Below, piece after piece: positions 34,799-47,682 of a stretch of DNA of 64,000 bases. The translations under genes and the position numbers were made by a program. The notes under the pieces were generated by a model. The model did not search any database. It was given only the letters and a program-made list of their open reading frames with translations, and had not been told where the DNA came from. How positions within the stretch are numbered: position 1 is the first letter of the stretch; every line of letters begins with the position of its first letter. Source of the stretch: Protea cynaroides (Eukaryota; Streptophyta; Magnoliopsida; Proteales; Proteaceae); NCBI GenBank assembly GCA_028583415.1, contig CM053272.1:47596685-47660684 (forward strand), in the 5' to 3' direction.

Positions 34799-37700
34799 CT
34801 AATCAGGCTTATAGGGATCTGCAATGTAAAACACTTGCTCTACTTGTGACGGTAATACAAATGCCTCGTCAAGTTGTCCTTGACCACTGTACATTAAACG
34901 GTTAAAATTGACAAGTACGAATCTGAGGTCATCTGTATCTACTCCTTTCGTGGTGTCAGCCCAATCACATTGAAATAACAATACCTTGATATCCTCTGAG
35001 TATTCCAATTCAATGATTTTTTTTAGAACACCATAATATGAAACATTCCCCCGGACAGAATTTTTGTCTTTTCGACTAGCATAGCTTTCTGTCAATGCCG
35101 ATACCAGGACCCCACAATTCTGTGTTTTTCTATTATTCTCATGTGCCTTAGTATGAAACTTTATACCATTAATGATGTATTCATTATAACTTCTCGCATC
35201 GATGTTAGGTCCACAAGCAAACCATCTGATATGATGAGGCACCTCGACATTTTTCATGCGTAGATTCAAAATCTGATGGTACAAAATTTACATGATTCGA
35301 ATTAGATAAAATCCTTAAGAACAAAACTCACTGTGATTGTAAGTGTTACACTTACATGCTCATTAAACCATGTCGGAAAGTCCTTAGTATGCTTTTTTGA
35401 AACTAAATGTGGGCGAGATTTACTACCCAACTTCTTACTGATTTGTTTTTGTGTACCCTGTAAAGTATGTGAATGTTCATTTATGTACTAATACTATTTG
35501 ACAAACATATAACTTGTAAAATTTGATCAAATAAAAATATTTTGTGATACCATCATTTATAAGCAATACTTACTCTCGATATTCATTTACTCCATCATAG
35601 TTGTTCAAGATGTATCGATGTGCCTGCTCCCTTTCATCAAAGCCTAGTCGTATCATTTCGCACTTCCCTATTGGTCTACCCGCTGTTGATAATATAAATA
35701 ATGAGTCTTCCTTCTCCATTGACCCAGCATTTCTAATCGGTCTATTTGACCTCGTTTCTACACCTTCAAAGTATCTGGAGCAGAAGGTCAAACACTCATC
35801 CGCAATGTATCCTTCTGCGATTGATCCCTCTGGGCGACTAAGGTTGTGCATATAGTCCTTAAGTCGCTTATGGAACCTAAACCAATTATATGATTAATCT
35901 TTATTCAACATATTAGTAGCATAACTATATTATTTAATAAAAACAAAATTTTCACATTAACCTTTCAAATGGGTACATCCATCGGTATTGTACTGGACCA
36001 GCCAAGCTAGCTTCGTGAGCTAGATGAATATTCAAGTGCATCATAACATCAAAGAATGAAGGTGGGAAAAGCCTTTCCAACTTGCAAAGTGTTAAGACAA
36101 CAGTTTCACCAAGCCTTTTGTAGTCCTCTGCCTTACCAACTTTGCTACATAAGTCCCGATAAAATGAACATAATTCTGTCAACACAATGATAACATTTAG
36201 GCAAAATACTACGCACTGCAACTGGAAGAAGTTGTTGCATCAAAATATGGCAGTCATGACTCTTCATTTATGATATTTCTCGTTGATGGACATACGTTGA
36301 TATATTATTGCTGAGCCCATCCGACACCTTCACCCCCCGTAAAATTGTGCAAAAACAATTCTTTGTCAGCGTTAGACATTGTGTAACATGCTGGAGGTAT
36401 GAACAATTTCTTTTTCCCGTCAATGAACTTTGGATGAAGATCAAATCAAATATCCATTTCTCTCATATCTAAACGTGAGTTCACATTATCCTTTGTCTTA
36501 TCTTTTATACCCAACAATGTTCCAATGACACTATCACATAAGTTTTTCTCAATGTGCATTATATCTAAGTTGTGACAGATTAAATTAGATCTCCAATATG
36601 GCAAATCAAAGAATATGCTCTTCTTCTTCCAGTTAAATGGGAGTTGTGTATCTTTTAACCGCCTTGGGGGCCTCTTCTTCCCACTGTTGTCAACTTTAAC
36701 TTTCCCAAATGAAGGAAATTTAACACCTTGCAGCTGTTCCAATATGTCAAAACCTGATAATGGCTTAGGCTGAGGTCTATGTTCTTCATGGCCATCAAAA
36801 TTTCTTTTATCTCGACGAAATCTGTGATCTTGTGGAAGGAACCGACGATGACCCAAATAAACGCTCTTCCTTCCATATTTCAGTCGGCGAGAATCAGTAT
36901 CTTGGGCGCAACATGGACAAGCTAAAGCACCTTTGGTACTCCACCCCGAGAGAGCTGCGTATGCTAGAAAATCATTAATGGTCTACAACAAACATGCATG
37001 TAGCTTAAATTTCTCCTTCCTGTAACCATCGTAAGTCATAATGCCAGTGTACCATAATTCTTTTAACTCTTCTATCAATGGTTGCAAATATATATCTATA
37101 TCATTCCCAGGTTGTCGTGGTCTAGGAATAAGCAAAGTAAGGATGAAGAATTCCGGCTTCATGCACATCCATGGCGGCAAATTGTAAGGCATTACCACAA
37201 CTGGCCATGTGCTATATTTACTACTCTTCAACTTGAACGGGTTGAATCCGTCCGATGTTAACCCAAGTCTGATATTACGAGGTTCATTACCAAAAAACGG
37301 ATAAAGCTTGTCAAACTCCTTCCAAGCTTTTCCGTCAGCTAGGTGTCGTAACCTTTGGTCTTCTGTACGGTTCTCATGGTGCCATGTCATGCTTAATGAG
37401 GTTTTTGACGACATGTATAACCTTTGCAACCTTGGGATCAAAGGGAAATGACGCAATGTTTTGGCTGGGATTTTCTTGTCTCCTGGTGTATATCTAGATT
37501 CGCTACATTCTTTACAAGCCGTTGCGTTCTCTTCTTCCTTCCAATACAACATACAATCATTTAGGCACGCATCAATCTTATTGTAGTTGAGCCATAAGTC
37601 CTTGATAATCTTCTTTGTTTCGTATAAACTTTTTGGCACCGTATTCGGCTCGGGAAAGGCCTCTCGCAATACCTCTAGCAACATTGAGAACGATTTATTG

Positions 37701-38239
37701 GTCCAATTGCAGAGGGACTTTATATGATAAAGTCGATGAATTAAAGACAGCTTAGTAAACTTCACACTTCCTGGATACAACTCCTTATTTGAGTCTTCCA
37801 ACAGTCGATCAAATTTATCTGCCTCTATATTCACTCCTCTTATATGGTCATTTGTGACACCATCTTCAACTTCTTCATTTTTATAACTTTCTCGCATCTC
37901 ATTTAACATGATGCATGTAACATCATATGTTTCACCTTCAGTTCTCTCCACGATGTCATCCCGAGGAAGTGTACATGAAGATGAGCCTTCTCCATGGAAA
38001 GTCAATTTTGTATAATTCCATTGAAAACCATCACATATCAGATGTTCTAAGACTTCATCTACAGTCCTCCATAGTTGATTTATGCATTTTACACACGGGC
38101 ATAGGATCCGATCCCCTCTGCATGATGAACTAGAAAATGCATATTCAATGAATTTGTTGACCTCTAGTTTGTATTGTGAAGACACCCTAAATAATGGATC
38201 CCTTGAAAATCCAATCCAATTCCTAGACATAGCTTTCAC
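34799..38239 (-). pseudogene. CACTA (En/Spm) TNP2-type transposase, degenerate
   Basis: The first block (38239-36983, 418 aa) is open: RNWIGFSRDP, the transposase-associated zinc-binding text CPCVKCINQ, and DACLNDCMLYWKE with CKECSESRY. It stops at a TAG where the family has Trp (HACLL, stop, TINDFLAYAALSGWSTKG). The next block (36968-36446) has ACPCCAQDT and YLGHRRFLPQDHRFRR and ends in a second nonsense codon; the frame then breaks around 36240. DUF4218-type text follows (36221-35570: PSFFDVMMHLNIHL, QYRWMYPFERL), then DUF4216-type text (35284-34799: VLLFQCDWADT, QVFYIADPY). At least two nonsense codons and one frameshift mean it cannot make active transposase. Confidence 0.88.
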
Positions 38240-38806
38240 ACGTATCTGCTACAAATAAAACACCATACAAGTTTTTAAGCATAACAGAGCAACTTCAATT
38301 GTTATTTTCCATTGTAAGCCAAGAGAACAGATTTCTAAAACACTACAATGTAAAAATGTGATATTGATAAACAAGAAGAAGCAACAAAATAAACTAGGAA
38401 TTGAGTTCTCTTTAAGCTATTCTTGTACAAAACCTACAAGAATTTCAACCATATATTACACCAAACCATACAGATGATGCAGATAAATGACTCGTAGATC
38501 GATGATGTTATAAATGCACTGATTATCCATAGACTCGAGAGAACCCTCCAGAGTGCTAAAGCAAGAGCACTCTAACTCTTACAAGTACAACCCATATTTT
38601 CAAATCTGATACATTTTAAGTATATCTTAGGATGTTTTCTTGAATGATAACATCCATATTATTTCTCTATATGGTAATGAGTGACATTGATATTTACTAG
38701 TTCTATCGGGGTAAGTGGATTTACTAATGTTATGCTTAAGTTAGGGCATTGACATGTCTAATCCCTCTATTGACCTATCTGTCCCATAGACACAGATGGC
38801 AAACAA
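38240..38806. other. Unassigned stretch between CACTA transposase and LTR element
   Basis: Probably the 5' end of the CACTA element plus flanking DNA. I could not find a second subterminal array or a terminal TTGTAGTG, so the CACTA right end may be deleted. Confidence 0.35.
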
Positions 38807-38811
38807 GAATC

Positions 38812-41046
38812 TGATGAACTTGATAGGACACTGAGGGGGAGGGGGGTGAATCAGTGTCTGAAACTTTTTCCTGATTATTTACTGCTGCCCAGAACTGATG
38901 GAGATATATCCTTTTACACATACACAAGCGTATGCAAATCTACCTCGCTGCCACTCAGTGGCCAGGTCTACCAGATTTGCACACCCATCCTGCAAGCCAT
39001 TCCACGCACTCCAAAATATATAGGAAAATAAAGACATTCCACAGCACAGGATATACGTGGTTCACCAACACAGTGTGTGATTGCTAGTCCACGGAGTAAT
39101 GCCCAACGGGCTCCGTATATACTCAATACACTTATTTTTGCTGTCTACACAACAGGGAGTACATACATCCAATTTACCCAGCATAAAACTAGGAGGGCAC
39201 ACATGTGCCAGGAATTCAGGTATCAAGTACCAATGTTCATCACACGCTGCACACCACGCTTAACCCGCAACCACGGAAAGCAAATAATAATTTTTTTTAT
39301 AGGCTTATAAATTTGTCTTACAATTTTCCCCCACTAGCTAGGTATTCAATAATTTGCACCTACGCTAGCATACAATAAATTGAAAGCATAAATAGATAAG
39401 GAATTGAGAATCTCACAAACCATGCTTTCGAATGGCCAACAATCTCTCTGAAGCTTCACACTGCTCTCAGGTACTCTCTAACAGCCTTCAATGATGATAG
39501 AGATAGATTCACAGAGCACACCTCATCGACAGGCTTCCAATCTCTTCCACACAATCTATAATCACCATGAATGTGAAAATAAAAGCTCTACTGACCTCTC
39601 ATAGGGATTTAGCACTCCATTGATGCACATAGAAGAGGTAGTTGGTGATTGATCACTCCTACAGACACAAAATCCTAGAAAAATCCTTTGTTAAGCTTCA
39701 AAACCCTATTTTCGATTTTTCTTCACCCTAATTCGACTCCCAACGGTGCCCAATAAATAGAGCATCCAAAAATATGAAAACTGCAACTTGAACGGACTGA
39801 TTTGGAGCTCGGATGAAGAAGTTATGGTAGTTTGAAGTTCGGCCAACCAAAAGATTCAAAATAGAATCTTTCCTTTTATAACCGCGCACCCGCGCCGCGC
39901 CGATGCGTTGTCGAGATCGCATTGGCCCTAGGAGAATCCTTAATATCGATCGTTCGATATTCTTAAAATGGTGGGATCGACTAGAGGCCGTCAGATCTGA
40001 ACAAATCACGCCTTCAAGAATCGGAGTAGCGTGCGGCCACACGATTAAAATCTGGAGCGCCGCCATATGATGGACGCGCCACACGGGATCAGGTTATCTT
40101 CTTCATGCGTCACAGAGTATTGTATTAACTTGCTGACGACCAATAAAAAGCCTCGCGATGGAATCTTAACGCGTCGGCTTCGATACACTCAAGCCCGCCT
40201 TGATCTGGGCCATTCAAAGTGGATCTGAGCATCGTGGCTTCAATCTGGCCGCTGATCTTGCATCTTCTCCTCTTTTTATGCCGAAATTGCCCCTATACAA
40301 CTTCTGAAATGCAGAAATTACCCCTAAACAACTTGTGAAATGACTTTTTCGAGCGATCCGACAGAAACTGCGATATCTCTCTCATCCGACGTCGAAATTG
40401 AGTGATTCAAGTTGCGTTGGAAAGATAACTCGACGCTCTACATCTTTTCGCTGTCGGATTTCCATGAACCTACTGCAGGACCCACCAAAAATAGGCCCAA
40501 AGTTAAAACTCTGTCAAACCTTGGAATTTGAACCCGAAACTTTGCGTGCATGCATGCCAAGTGCCGTGGGCTGCTGTGTTGGCATGTCACCATGCCACCA
40601 CACCTGTGGGTCCCACTCACATTTTTTCTCTCACCTCTTTCTCTCTCTTATGATTCTCTCTCTTCTTTCTCTCTCTTAAAATTCTCTCTTCAATGCCACA
40701 ACACCAGAAACATGAGAAACATGAACATGATCAGAAAAGCTTCAGGAACACTGTCGTATCATCAGAAACTCGACTACATCACCAGTGGGGTCCACAGTCA
40801 CTCTCTCTCATCAAAGGTGATGTAGAATACCATTTAACTCGCTGCAAACCATCTGAAACACATGTAGAACATTGTAGAACACACATGCGAGGTTGCTCCA
40901 TCTTTGCCATTACACTGGTACTCTCTCTCTTGCACTGACACTCTCTCTCCTATACTAACACTCTCTTTCCTAATTTCTTTAACTGTATGCTCACAAACAC
41001 TGTCACATCAGTCAAGTTGCCAACAATGACAACATAAAGTCCAACA
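38812..41046 (-). repeat. 3' LTR of gag-protease copia derivative
   Basis: 2235 bases, TGATGAACTTG...AAAGTCCAACA, matching 43226-45474 with scattered substitutions and small indels. On the minus strand it is preceded by the polypurine tract CCAAAGGAGAAGAT (41049-41060). It contains a perfect stem AATATCGA/TCGATATT around 39941-39960 and a CT-rich tandem array (cactctctctcct units, about 40917-40970). Preceded by TSD GAATC (38807-38811). Confidence 0.92.
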
Positions 41047-41349
41047 ATCTTCTCCTTTGGAATTGTTGGCAACTCACTCTGCACATGAGATCTTTCTCCC
41101 CCTTTGACAACAAATACAAAGGGATATGCCACATAGGAGTGCCCACCGCACCTTTCCATTCCTATGGGCCCATAAAATAATAAACCATTATATCAACACA
41201 TAAAAACATCGCCAGACTCCCCCTAAGTCCAACATAAGGAGATGAAGGATAACAAGCATATGCATACACCACTCAACACATAAATACCATAGGACTCCCC
41301 CTGAGTCCAAATACACACTGCTCCCCGTCACTCCAAGCACCTCACTACT

Positions 41350-43161
41350 TGGTGAGCATGGTCATGCATGAATCTTCGATACTCTCTGTCAGAGTATATA
41401 AATTCCTTGAGGTTCTCTGTCCTGAAGCCACAATCTTGCCACTGTCAACTCTTTTGATCTCACATCCTTGTTTATTGAAGATCACTTCATGCCTTCTGTC
41501 ACAAATCTAACTGATGCCGAGAACGTTGTGCTTGAGTCTTGACACATAAAATACATCATGAAGTTTCACCTTTCCATTATTGATGCTGATAGAACCCTTT
41601 CCAGTTACCTTGGCCCCTTCATTGTTTCCAAACTTCACTGTACCTCCCTCATACTGCTGAAGCTGCTGAAACATTTTCTTGTCACCTGTCATGTGACTAG
41701 AGCATCCACTGTCGAGTATCCAAGGAGACGGCTTGTCTTGTGTCTTGAGAGTTGTCTCGAAGCATACAACATCATTACTTTGTCCTTCTACAAAATCTAC
41801 AATGAATTTCTTTTTCCACACTTTTCTAACAACTGGTGGAGTCTTTTTGTTCATTGTCTGCTTAGCCTTTCTTTGACCATTCTCCCTTTGTTGTGTCACT
41901 TTTTGCTGAGGTGGCGTGGATGTCTTCCTCCCATAATTACTAACACAAAATCTGGATGTACAATTTACACTCCTATGCCCATACCCATTGCACCTGTGAC
42001 AATATCCATGAAAATGTGACTGTCTCACAAGGGAATGTCTGTGCCAACTAGGTGTGGGTCCATGCCTCATGGTGTGTACTACCTGCCTCTGCTGGAAAAC
42101 CTGTTGCATGTGCCTTTGATGACTGGACCTACTAAATCTGCTCTGCTCTGCTCAACTGGTCTCTGCTGATGAATTCTATCAATCCTATCACTCTGCATAC
42201 AGCATGTCTTCCCTGTATGAGCTCTTTGCTGATAAACACCTCTACGCTGTGCCTAGTGTGATGAAGGTCTTGCATCACTGTGCCTCTGCTGGGGAATACC
42301 TCTATATTGTGCCTGGTGTGCTGGAGGTATTACATCACTATGCCTCTGCTCTCTCTTCCTCTGTCTCTTACTTTAGGTCTTTATCTGTGATCTGCTTGAG
42401 CTTTGTCTCTGTGGTCTACTAGATGTCTCAACATGCTCTGTAGTAGAATCAAAATTGATGGTGGATGGATTTTGACAATTTTCACTCTGAGCTGTACATC
42501 TGGTGATCTCCTCAACCACTGGTGGGATGCAACTCTGGCTCATCTGCACCTCTATCAACTAAGCTCTCAACGTAGTGATCTCCCTCTCAAGATCCCTACA
42601 CATCTCATCTCTGCTGATGACCTGAGCCTCTAAAGCTGTAATGACAAAGCTGAACTCCTTTACTTGTGTCTTCAAAATTGAAATAGTCTCATTTGTACTA
42701 TGAAGGTCACAAGATACAACTGTGAGTCTCTCTCTCTCAAGTCTCAAGTCATCTTGAGCTGCTCTCAGCTCTCTAGTCAAGTCAATCTCTGGAACAAGAT
42801 CCTCCAATCGGACAATAGAGCACTCATCTGAACTCCCATTATCTACCTCTGAAGTGGAATCAATGTCTAGTGATGCATGAGCTTTAAGGGAAGACTCATC
42901 TCCATATAAACTCTGTATTCTATCCCATAATGCCATTGCTATCTCGCATCCACTAACTTGGACTTTCACACAATCTCCCAATCCATCCTTGATTGCATTC
43001 TTAGCTATAAACTCATACAGGGCATCCACCTTCCCAGTACAAACTACTTGCCACACATCAAAGCCAAGAGAACCCAAATACATTACCATCCTTCTCTTCC
43101 AGAACACATATTCTGTTCCATCAAACAGTGGGGGCTTGTTAAAACCTTCACCTAGTGCCAT
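41350..43161 (-). pseudogene. Copia gag - zinc knuckle - aspartic protease - pre-integrase
   Basis: From ATG 43161: a gag core with FDGTEYVFWKRRMVMYLGSL and ALWDRIQSLYGDE, then a Ser/Asp/Glu-rich linker and a heptad-rich segment to 42559 where a stop occurs. The frame then resumes through 42109-41507: CHRCNGYGHRSVNC (zinc knuckle) and the protease WILDSGCSSHMTG with FYVSRLKHNVLGIS. A TAG follows where the family has Gln (GIS, stop, ICDRRHEVIF), then pre-integrase text RNLYTLTES near 41385. Nothing of integrase or polymerase follows. The stops make this copy inactive. Confidence 0.85.
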
Positions 43162-43225
43162 AACTGTCCCCTGATCACTCAGCTGCTGATTAAGCTGTCA
43201 CTGAGCCTGGTGCTCTGATACCAAT

Positions 43226-45474
43226 TGATGAACTTGATATGACACTGAGAGAGGGGGTGAATCAGTGTCTGAAACTTTTTCCTGATTATTTACTGCTGCC
43301 TAGAGCTGATGGAGATATATTCTTTTACACATACACAAGCGTATGCAAATCTACCTCGCTGTCACTCAGTGGCCAGGTCTACTAGATTTGCACACCCATC
43401 CTGCAAGCCATTCCACACACTCCAAAATATATAGAAAAACAAAGACAGTCCACAACACAGGATATACGTGGTTCACCAACACAGTGTGTGATGGCTAGTC
43501 CACGGAGTAATGCCCAATGGGCTCCATATATACTCAATACACTTGTTTTTACTGTCTACACAGCAGGGAGTACATACACCCAATTTACCCAGCATAAAAC
43601 TAGGAGGGCACACATGTGCCAAAAATTCAGGTATCAAGTACCAATGTTTCAGCACACGTTGCACACCACGTTTAACCCGCACCCACGGAAAGCAAATAAC
43701 AATTTTTTTATAGGCTTATAAATTTGCCTTATAATTTTCCTCCACTAGCTAGGTATTCAACAATTTGCACCTACGCTAGCATACAATAAATTGAAAGCAT
43801 AAATAGATAAGGAATTGAGAATCTCACAAACAATGCTTTCGAATGGCCAACAATCTCTTTGAAGCTTCACACTGCTCTCAGGTACTCTCTAACATCCTTC
43901 AATGATGATAGAGATAGATTCACAGAGCACACCTCATCGACAGGCTTTCAATCTCTTCCACACAACCCATAATCACCATGAATGTGAAAATAAAAGCTCT
44001 ACTGACCTCTCATAGGAATTTAGCACTCCATTGATGCACAGAGAAGAGGTAGTTGGTGATTGATCACTCCCACATGCACAAAACCCTAGAAAAATCCTTT
44101 GTTAAACTTCAAAACCCTATTTTTAATTCTTCTCCGCCCTAATTCAACTCCCAACGGCACCCAATAGATAGAGCATCCAAAAATATGGAAACTACAACTT
44201 GAACGGACTGATTTGGAGCTCGGATGAAGAAGTTATGACAGTTTGAAGTTCGGCCAACCAAAAGATTCAAAATGAAATCTTTCCCTTTATAACCGCGCAC
44301 CCGCACCGCACCGTAGCCGCGCCGCGCCGATGCGTCGTCAAGATTGCATTGGCCCTCGGAGAATCTTTAATATCGATCGTTCGATATTCTTAAAATGGCG
44401 GGATCGACTAGAGGCCGTCATATCTGAACAAATCACGCCTCCGAGAATCGGAGTAGCACGCGGCCACACGATTAGAATCTGGAGCGCCGCCATATGATGG
44501 ACGCGCCACACGGGATCAGGTTATCTTCTTCATGCGTCACGAAGTATTGTATTAACTTGCTGACGACCAATAAAAAGCCTCGCGATGGAATCTTGACGCG
44601 TCGGCTGCGATACACTCAAGCCCGCCTTGATCTGGGCCATTCAAAGTGGATCTGAGCATCGTAGCTTCAATCTTGCCGCTAATCTTGCATCTTCTCCTCT
44701 TTTTATGCCGAAATTGCCCCTATACAACTTCTGAAATGCCGAAATTACCCCTAAACAACTTGTGAAATGACTTTTTCGAGCGATCCGACAGAAACTGCGA
44801 TATCTCTCTCATCCGACGTCGGAATTGAGTGATTCAAGTTGCGTTGGAAAGATAACTCGACGCTCTACATCTTTCCACTGTCGGATTTCCATGAACCTGC
44901 TGCGGGACCCACCAAAAATAGGCCCAAAGTTAAAACTCTATCAAACCTTGGAATTTAAACCCGAAACTTTACGTGCATGCATGCCAAGTGCCGTGGGCTG
45001 CCATGTTGGCATGTCACCTTGCCACCACTCCTGTGGATCCCACTCACATTTTTTTCTCTCTCCTCCTTCTCTCTCTTCTGATTCTCACTTTTCTTTCTCT
45101 CTCTTGAAATTCTCTCTTCAATGCCACAACACCAAAAACATGAGAAACATGAACATGATCAGAATAACTTCAGGAACACTATCGCATCATCAGAAACTCG
45201 GCCACATCACCAATGGGGTCCACAGTCACTCTCTCTCATCAAACGTGATTTAGAATGCCATTTAACTCGCTGCAAGCCATCTGAAACACATGCAGAACAT
45301 TGTAGAACACACATGCGAGATTGCTCCATCTTTGCCAATGCACTGATACTCTCTCTCCTACACTAACACTCTCTCTCCTACATTGACACTCTCTTTCCTA
45401 ATTTCTTTGACTGTATACTCACAAACACTGTCACATCAGTCGAGTTGCCAACACTGACAACATAAAGTCCAACA
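43226..45474 (-). repeat. 5' LTR of gag-protease copia derivative
   Basis: 2249 bases, TG...CA, same sequence as 38812-41046 with modest divergence. Its inner edge touches the primer-binding site (43211-43223). The divergence between the LTRs shows the insertion is not recent. Confidence 0.92.
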
Positions 45475-45497
45475 GAATCTACCAGTTCAGAAGGCGT

Positions 45498-47682
45498 TGT
45501 AAGACCCGCATGCACTCCATGAACCCGATCTAAATCTATGTCGTAACAGGTCTTCTAATCATCACCGGGTCAGACGAGACGAGCAGATGAAAATCAGGTA
45601 TGAAAAAGGACAAAATTACATGATATTATTTTCATACACGTCGATGGTACCGGTCTTGGTATCGGTCGACCGGTATGGCATGCGCAGCAGACCACTTAGA
45701 TCCGAAAATGGATCTCTACGGGTCCCACTTTCCAAATTCCAAACCGAAAGACTTTCCTAATGTTAGAAGGCTTCCTAAACTCAACCCTAGCCTATATAAG
45801 GACCCTTAAACCTCCTAAAATCTCTCTCATTGATCCTCACAAACCCTAGAGAGGAGAAAGAGGTTGAAGAAGGAGAAGAAGCTAGGAAGGAGAGGGAAGA
45901 ACCGCCATTGCCGTTGGACGAAGAACTCTCTATCGCGAACCAATAGTAAGTGCTTAAATCTTCCTCTACTTTAATCATTCTAGGATGGTTAGTTATGATT
46001 GGATCAATACCATGCAAAACAGGTATTGATCTAAACCTTATTTTACCGATAAACCCTAATCTAGTCGGTAAACCCTAGATTCAAGTTCTAGGTTGAAGAT
46101 CATTGAAACTAGGACTTGAATGGAGTTGAAAACAACTCTAACTCAGTGCTCAGACCTAGAATGTATAGGAGAAACCCTAGGATCAATGGGGGGTGACCGA
46201 CGGAAGATGAGAACCGGATGTATGATCTTCCGGAGACATACCGGTCGACCATACCGGTCGCACCATATGCAACCGGTACTGCGACCGGTACCTCCCGGAG
46301 ACTGGTCTGTGGGGACCGGTCGACCATGCCGGTCGTATTTTCTCCATTGTTCCGCGACCGGTACTGCGAACGGTATGCTCTGTGAGGAGTATTTTTGACC
46401 CATTTGATTTGCCGACCAACGTAAACCTAAGGAAAAACTATTCTAATTAAACCTAACATTGTGTAGGACCTTGTGATAGCACGTTTGGACCTTGTGACGT
46501 AGAGCGAGCTATCAAACAAGCGTCAGGTAAGGGAATCAGACCAAAACCCTAATGATTTAATAAATAGTAAATCGTTGTTAATAACCATGATTCTATGGTA
46601 TGATGTTTGTGTGTACTCGCATGTCATTCTTTATTTTCAGTTATTATTATTGTTTATGCATACTCGCTATGCTAGGATGTGACTGTTAAGCATGTGATTG
46701 TTTTCGTTGGTGTGTGGAATGGGAAGGACTGGAGGTCTGGGATCATTCCTCACACTAGCACCTTTTGTATCGTTCTGTCTTAGCATGCTTGGTGCGGGTA
46801 GGGTATCAGGGGGAGGAAGTGTCACTGTGGTCTCTGGCCTGACCACTAGACTCTAGCTCTATCTCTATGCCGTAGGGAGTTGTATTGGGATAGGACCTAC
46901 TGTGATGACATGTAGGATTGGTTAGTTGCGAGTCCAGTTTGCAAGCCCTCGCCAATAGGGGCTTACGTGTTGGTATAGGTAGAGTATCAGGGGAGGTGTT
47001 GGCGGTGTTTGATCCAGACGCCTTAGCTCTATCTCTATTCCATGGTGGGTGCATGTGGAATGACAGTGGTGTTTGATCCATTGGGCGGCTTCACATACTC
47101 GTGTATAGAGGTGCGGTGGCCACCAATCCTTTCTATAGCACATTGTAAACTTAAAACCAGACTATGATGTGAATGTTACTCATGCATATATTTGTTGCAT
47201 TGTCTGATTGTCTTATTGAGATAAGTTGTAAACTCCCCCTTGTATATATACATATTTTTAGATGTTGATGCAGGTTATATGGTGGAGGATTACGTGGACG
47301 CTCCAGTGTATGGAGGCGTGGCTACGTTCGACATGTAAGCAGGAGAGGATGAGCATGACGCTTCATGCGAGTGCCCTTTCTGCGTGTATCTCTAGGATGT
47401 TTATTTGGATTATTTTATTTATTTTTAGTTTGATTTACAAAGTGATGTAAGGATATTATTTACGTTTTGGTGTGGAGAATAACTTGATATTTTATTAAAT
47501 TATCAATAGATCAATCAGTTCATTTTATTTAAAGACTTCCACTGTATTTTATTATATTCTGATTATGGTTATGTGGAATGATTTGTATGAGTGGACACGG
47601 TCTTATTGAGATTCTAGTGTGAACCGTTGATTTAGTGATGGTTCACTCACATTTCTGATTCAGTCAGAATTGGGGTGTGACA
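45498..47682 (+). repeat. 5' LTR of LARD-like element
   Basis: 2185 bases starting TGTAAGACCCGC and ending GGTGTGACA, followed at 47686-47697 by the tRNA-Met primer site TGGTATCAGAGC. It carries a TATA box (CTATATAAGG, about 45792-45801), a purine-rich leader, an ACCGGT-rich palindrome cluster (46230-46380) and internal duplications around the phrase agctctatctctatgccgtag (46853 and 47024 regions). Confidence 0.85.

Larger units (their letters stand above)
38807..45479 (-). mobile_element. Non-autonomous Ty1-copia derivative with only gag and protease
   Basis: A structurally complete LTR element of 6663 bases plus the 5-base target duplication GAATC at both ends (38807-38811 and 45475-45479). 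Minus-strand order: 5' LTR 43226-45474, primer site TGGTATCAGAGCA (tRNA-Met type, complement of 43211-43223), gag, zinc knuckle, protease, GAG pre-integrase, polypurine tract, 3' LTR 38812-41046. Integrase, reverse transcriptase and RNase H are absent, so the interior is only 2.2 kb. It must have been mobilised in trans if the interior deletion predates insertion. Confidence 0.9.

Noticed and set aside
46143..46419. Minus-strand frames rich in RPVWSTG repeats inside the LARD LTR
   Set aside because: They are translations of the ACCGGTCGACC palindrome cluster; no gene context, and they occur in an LTR.
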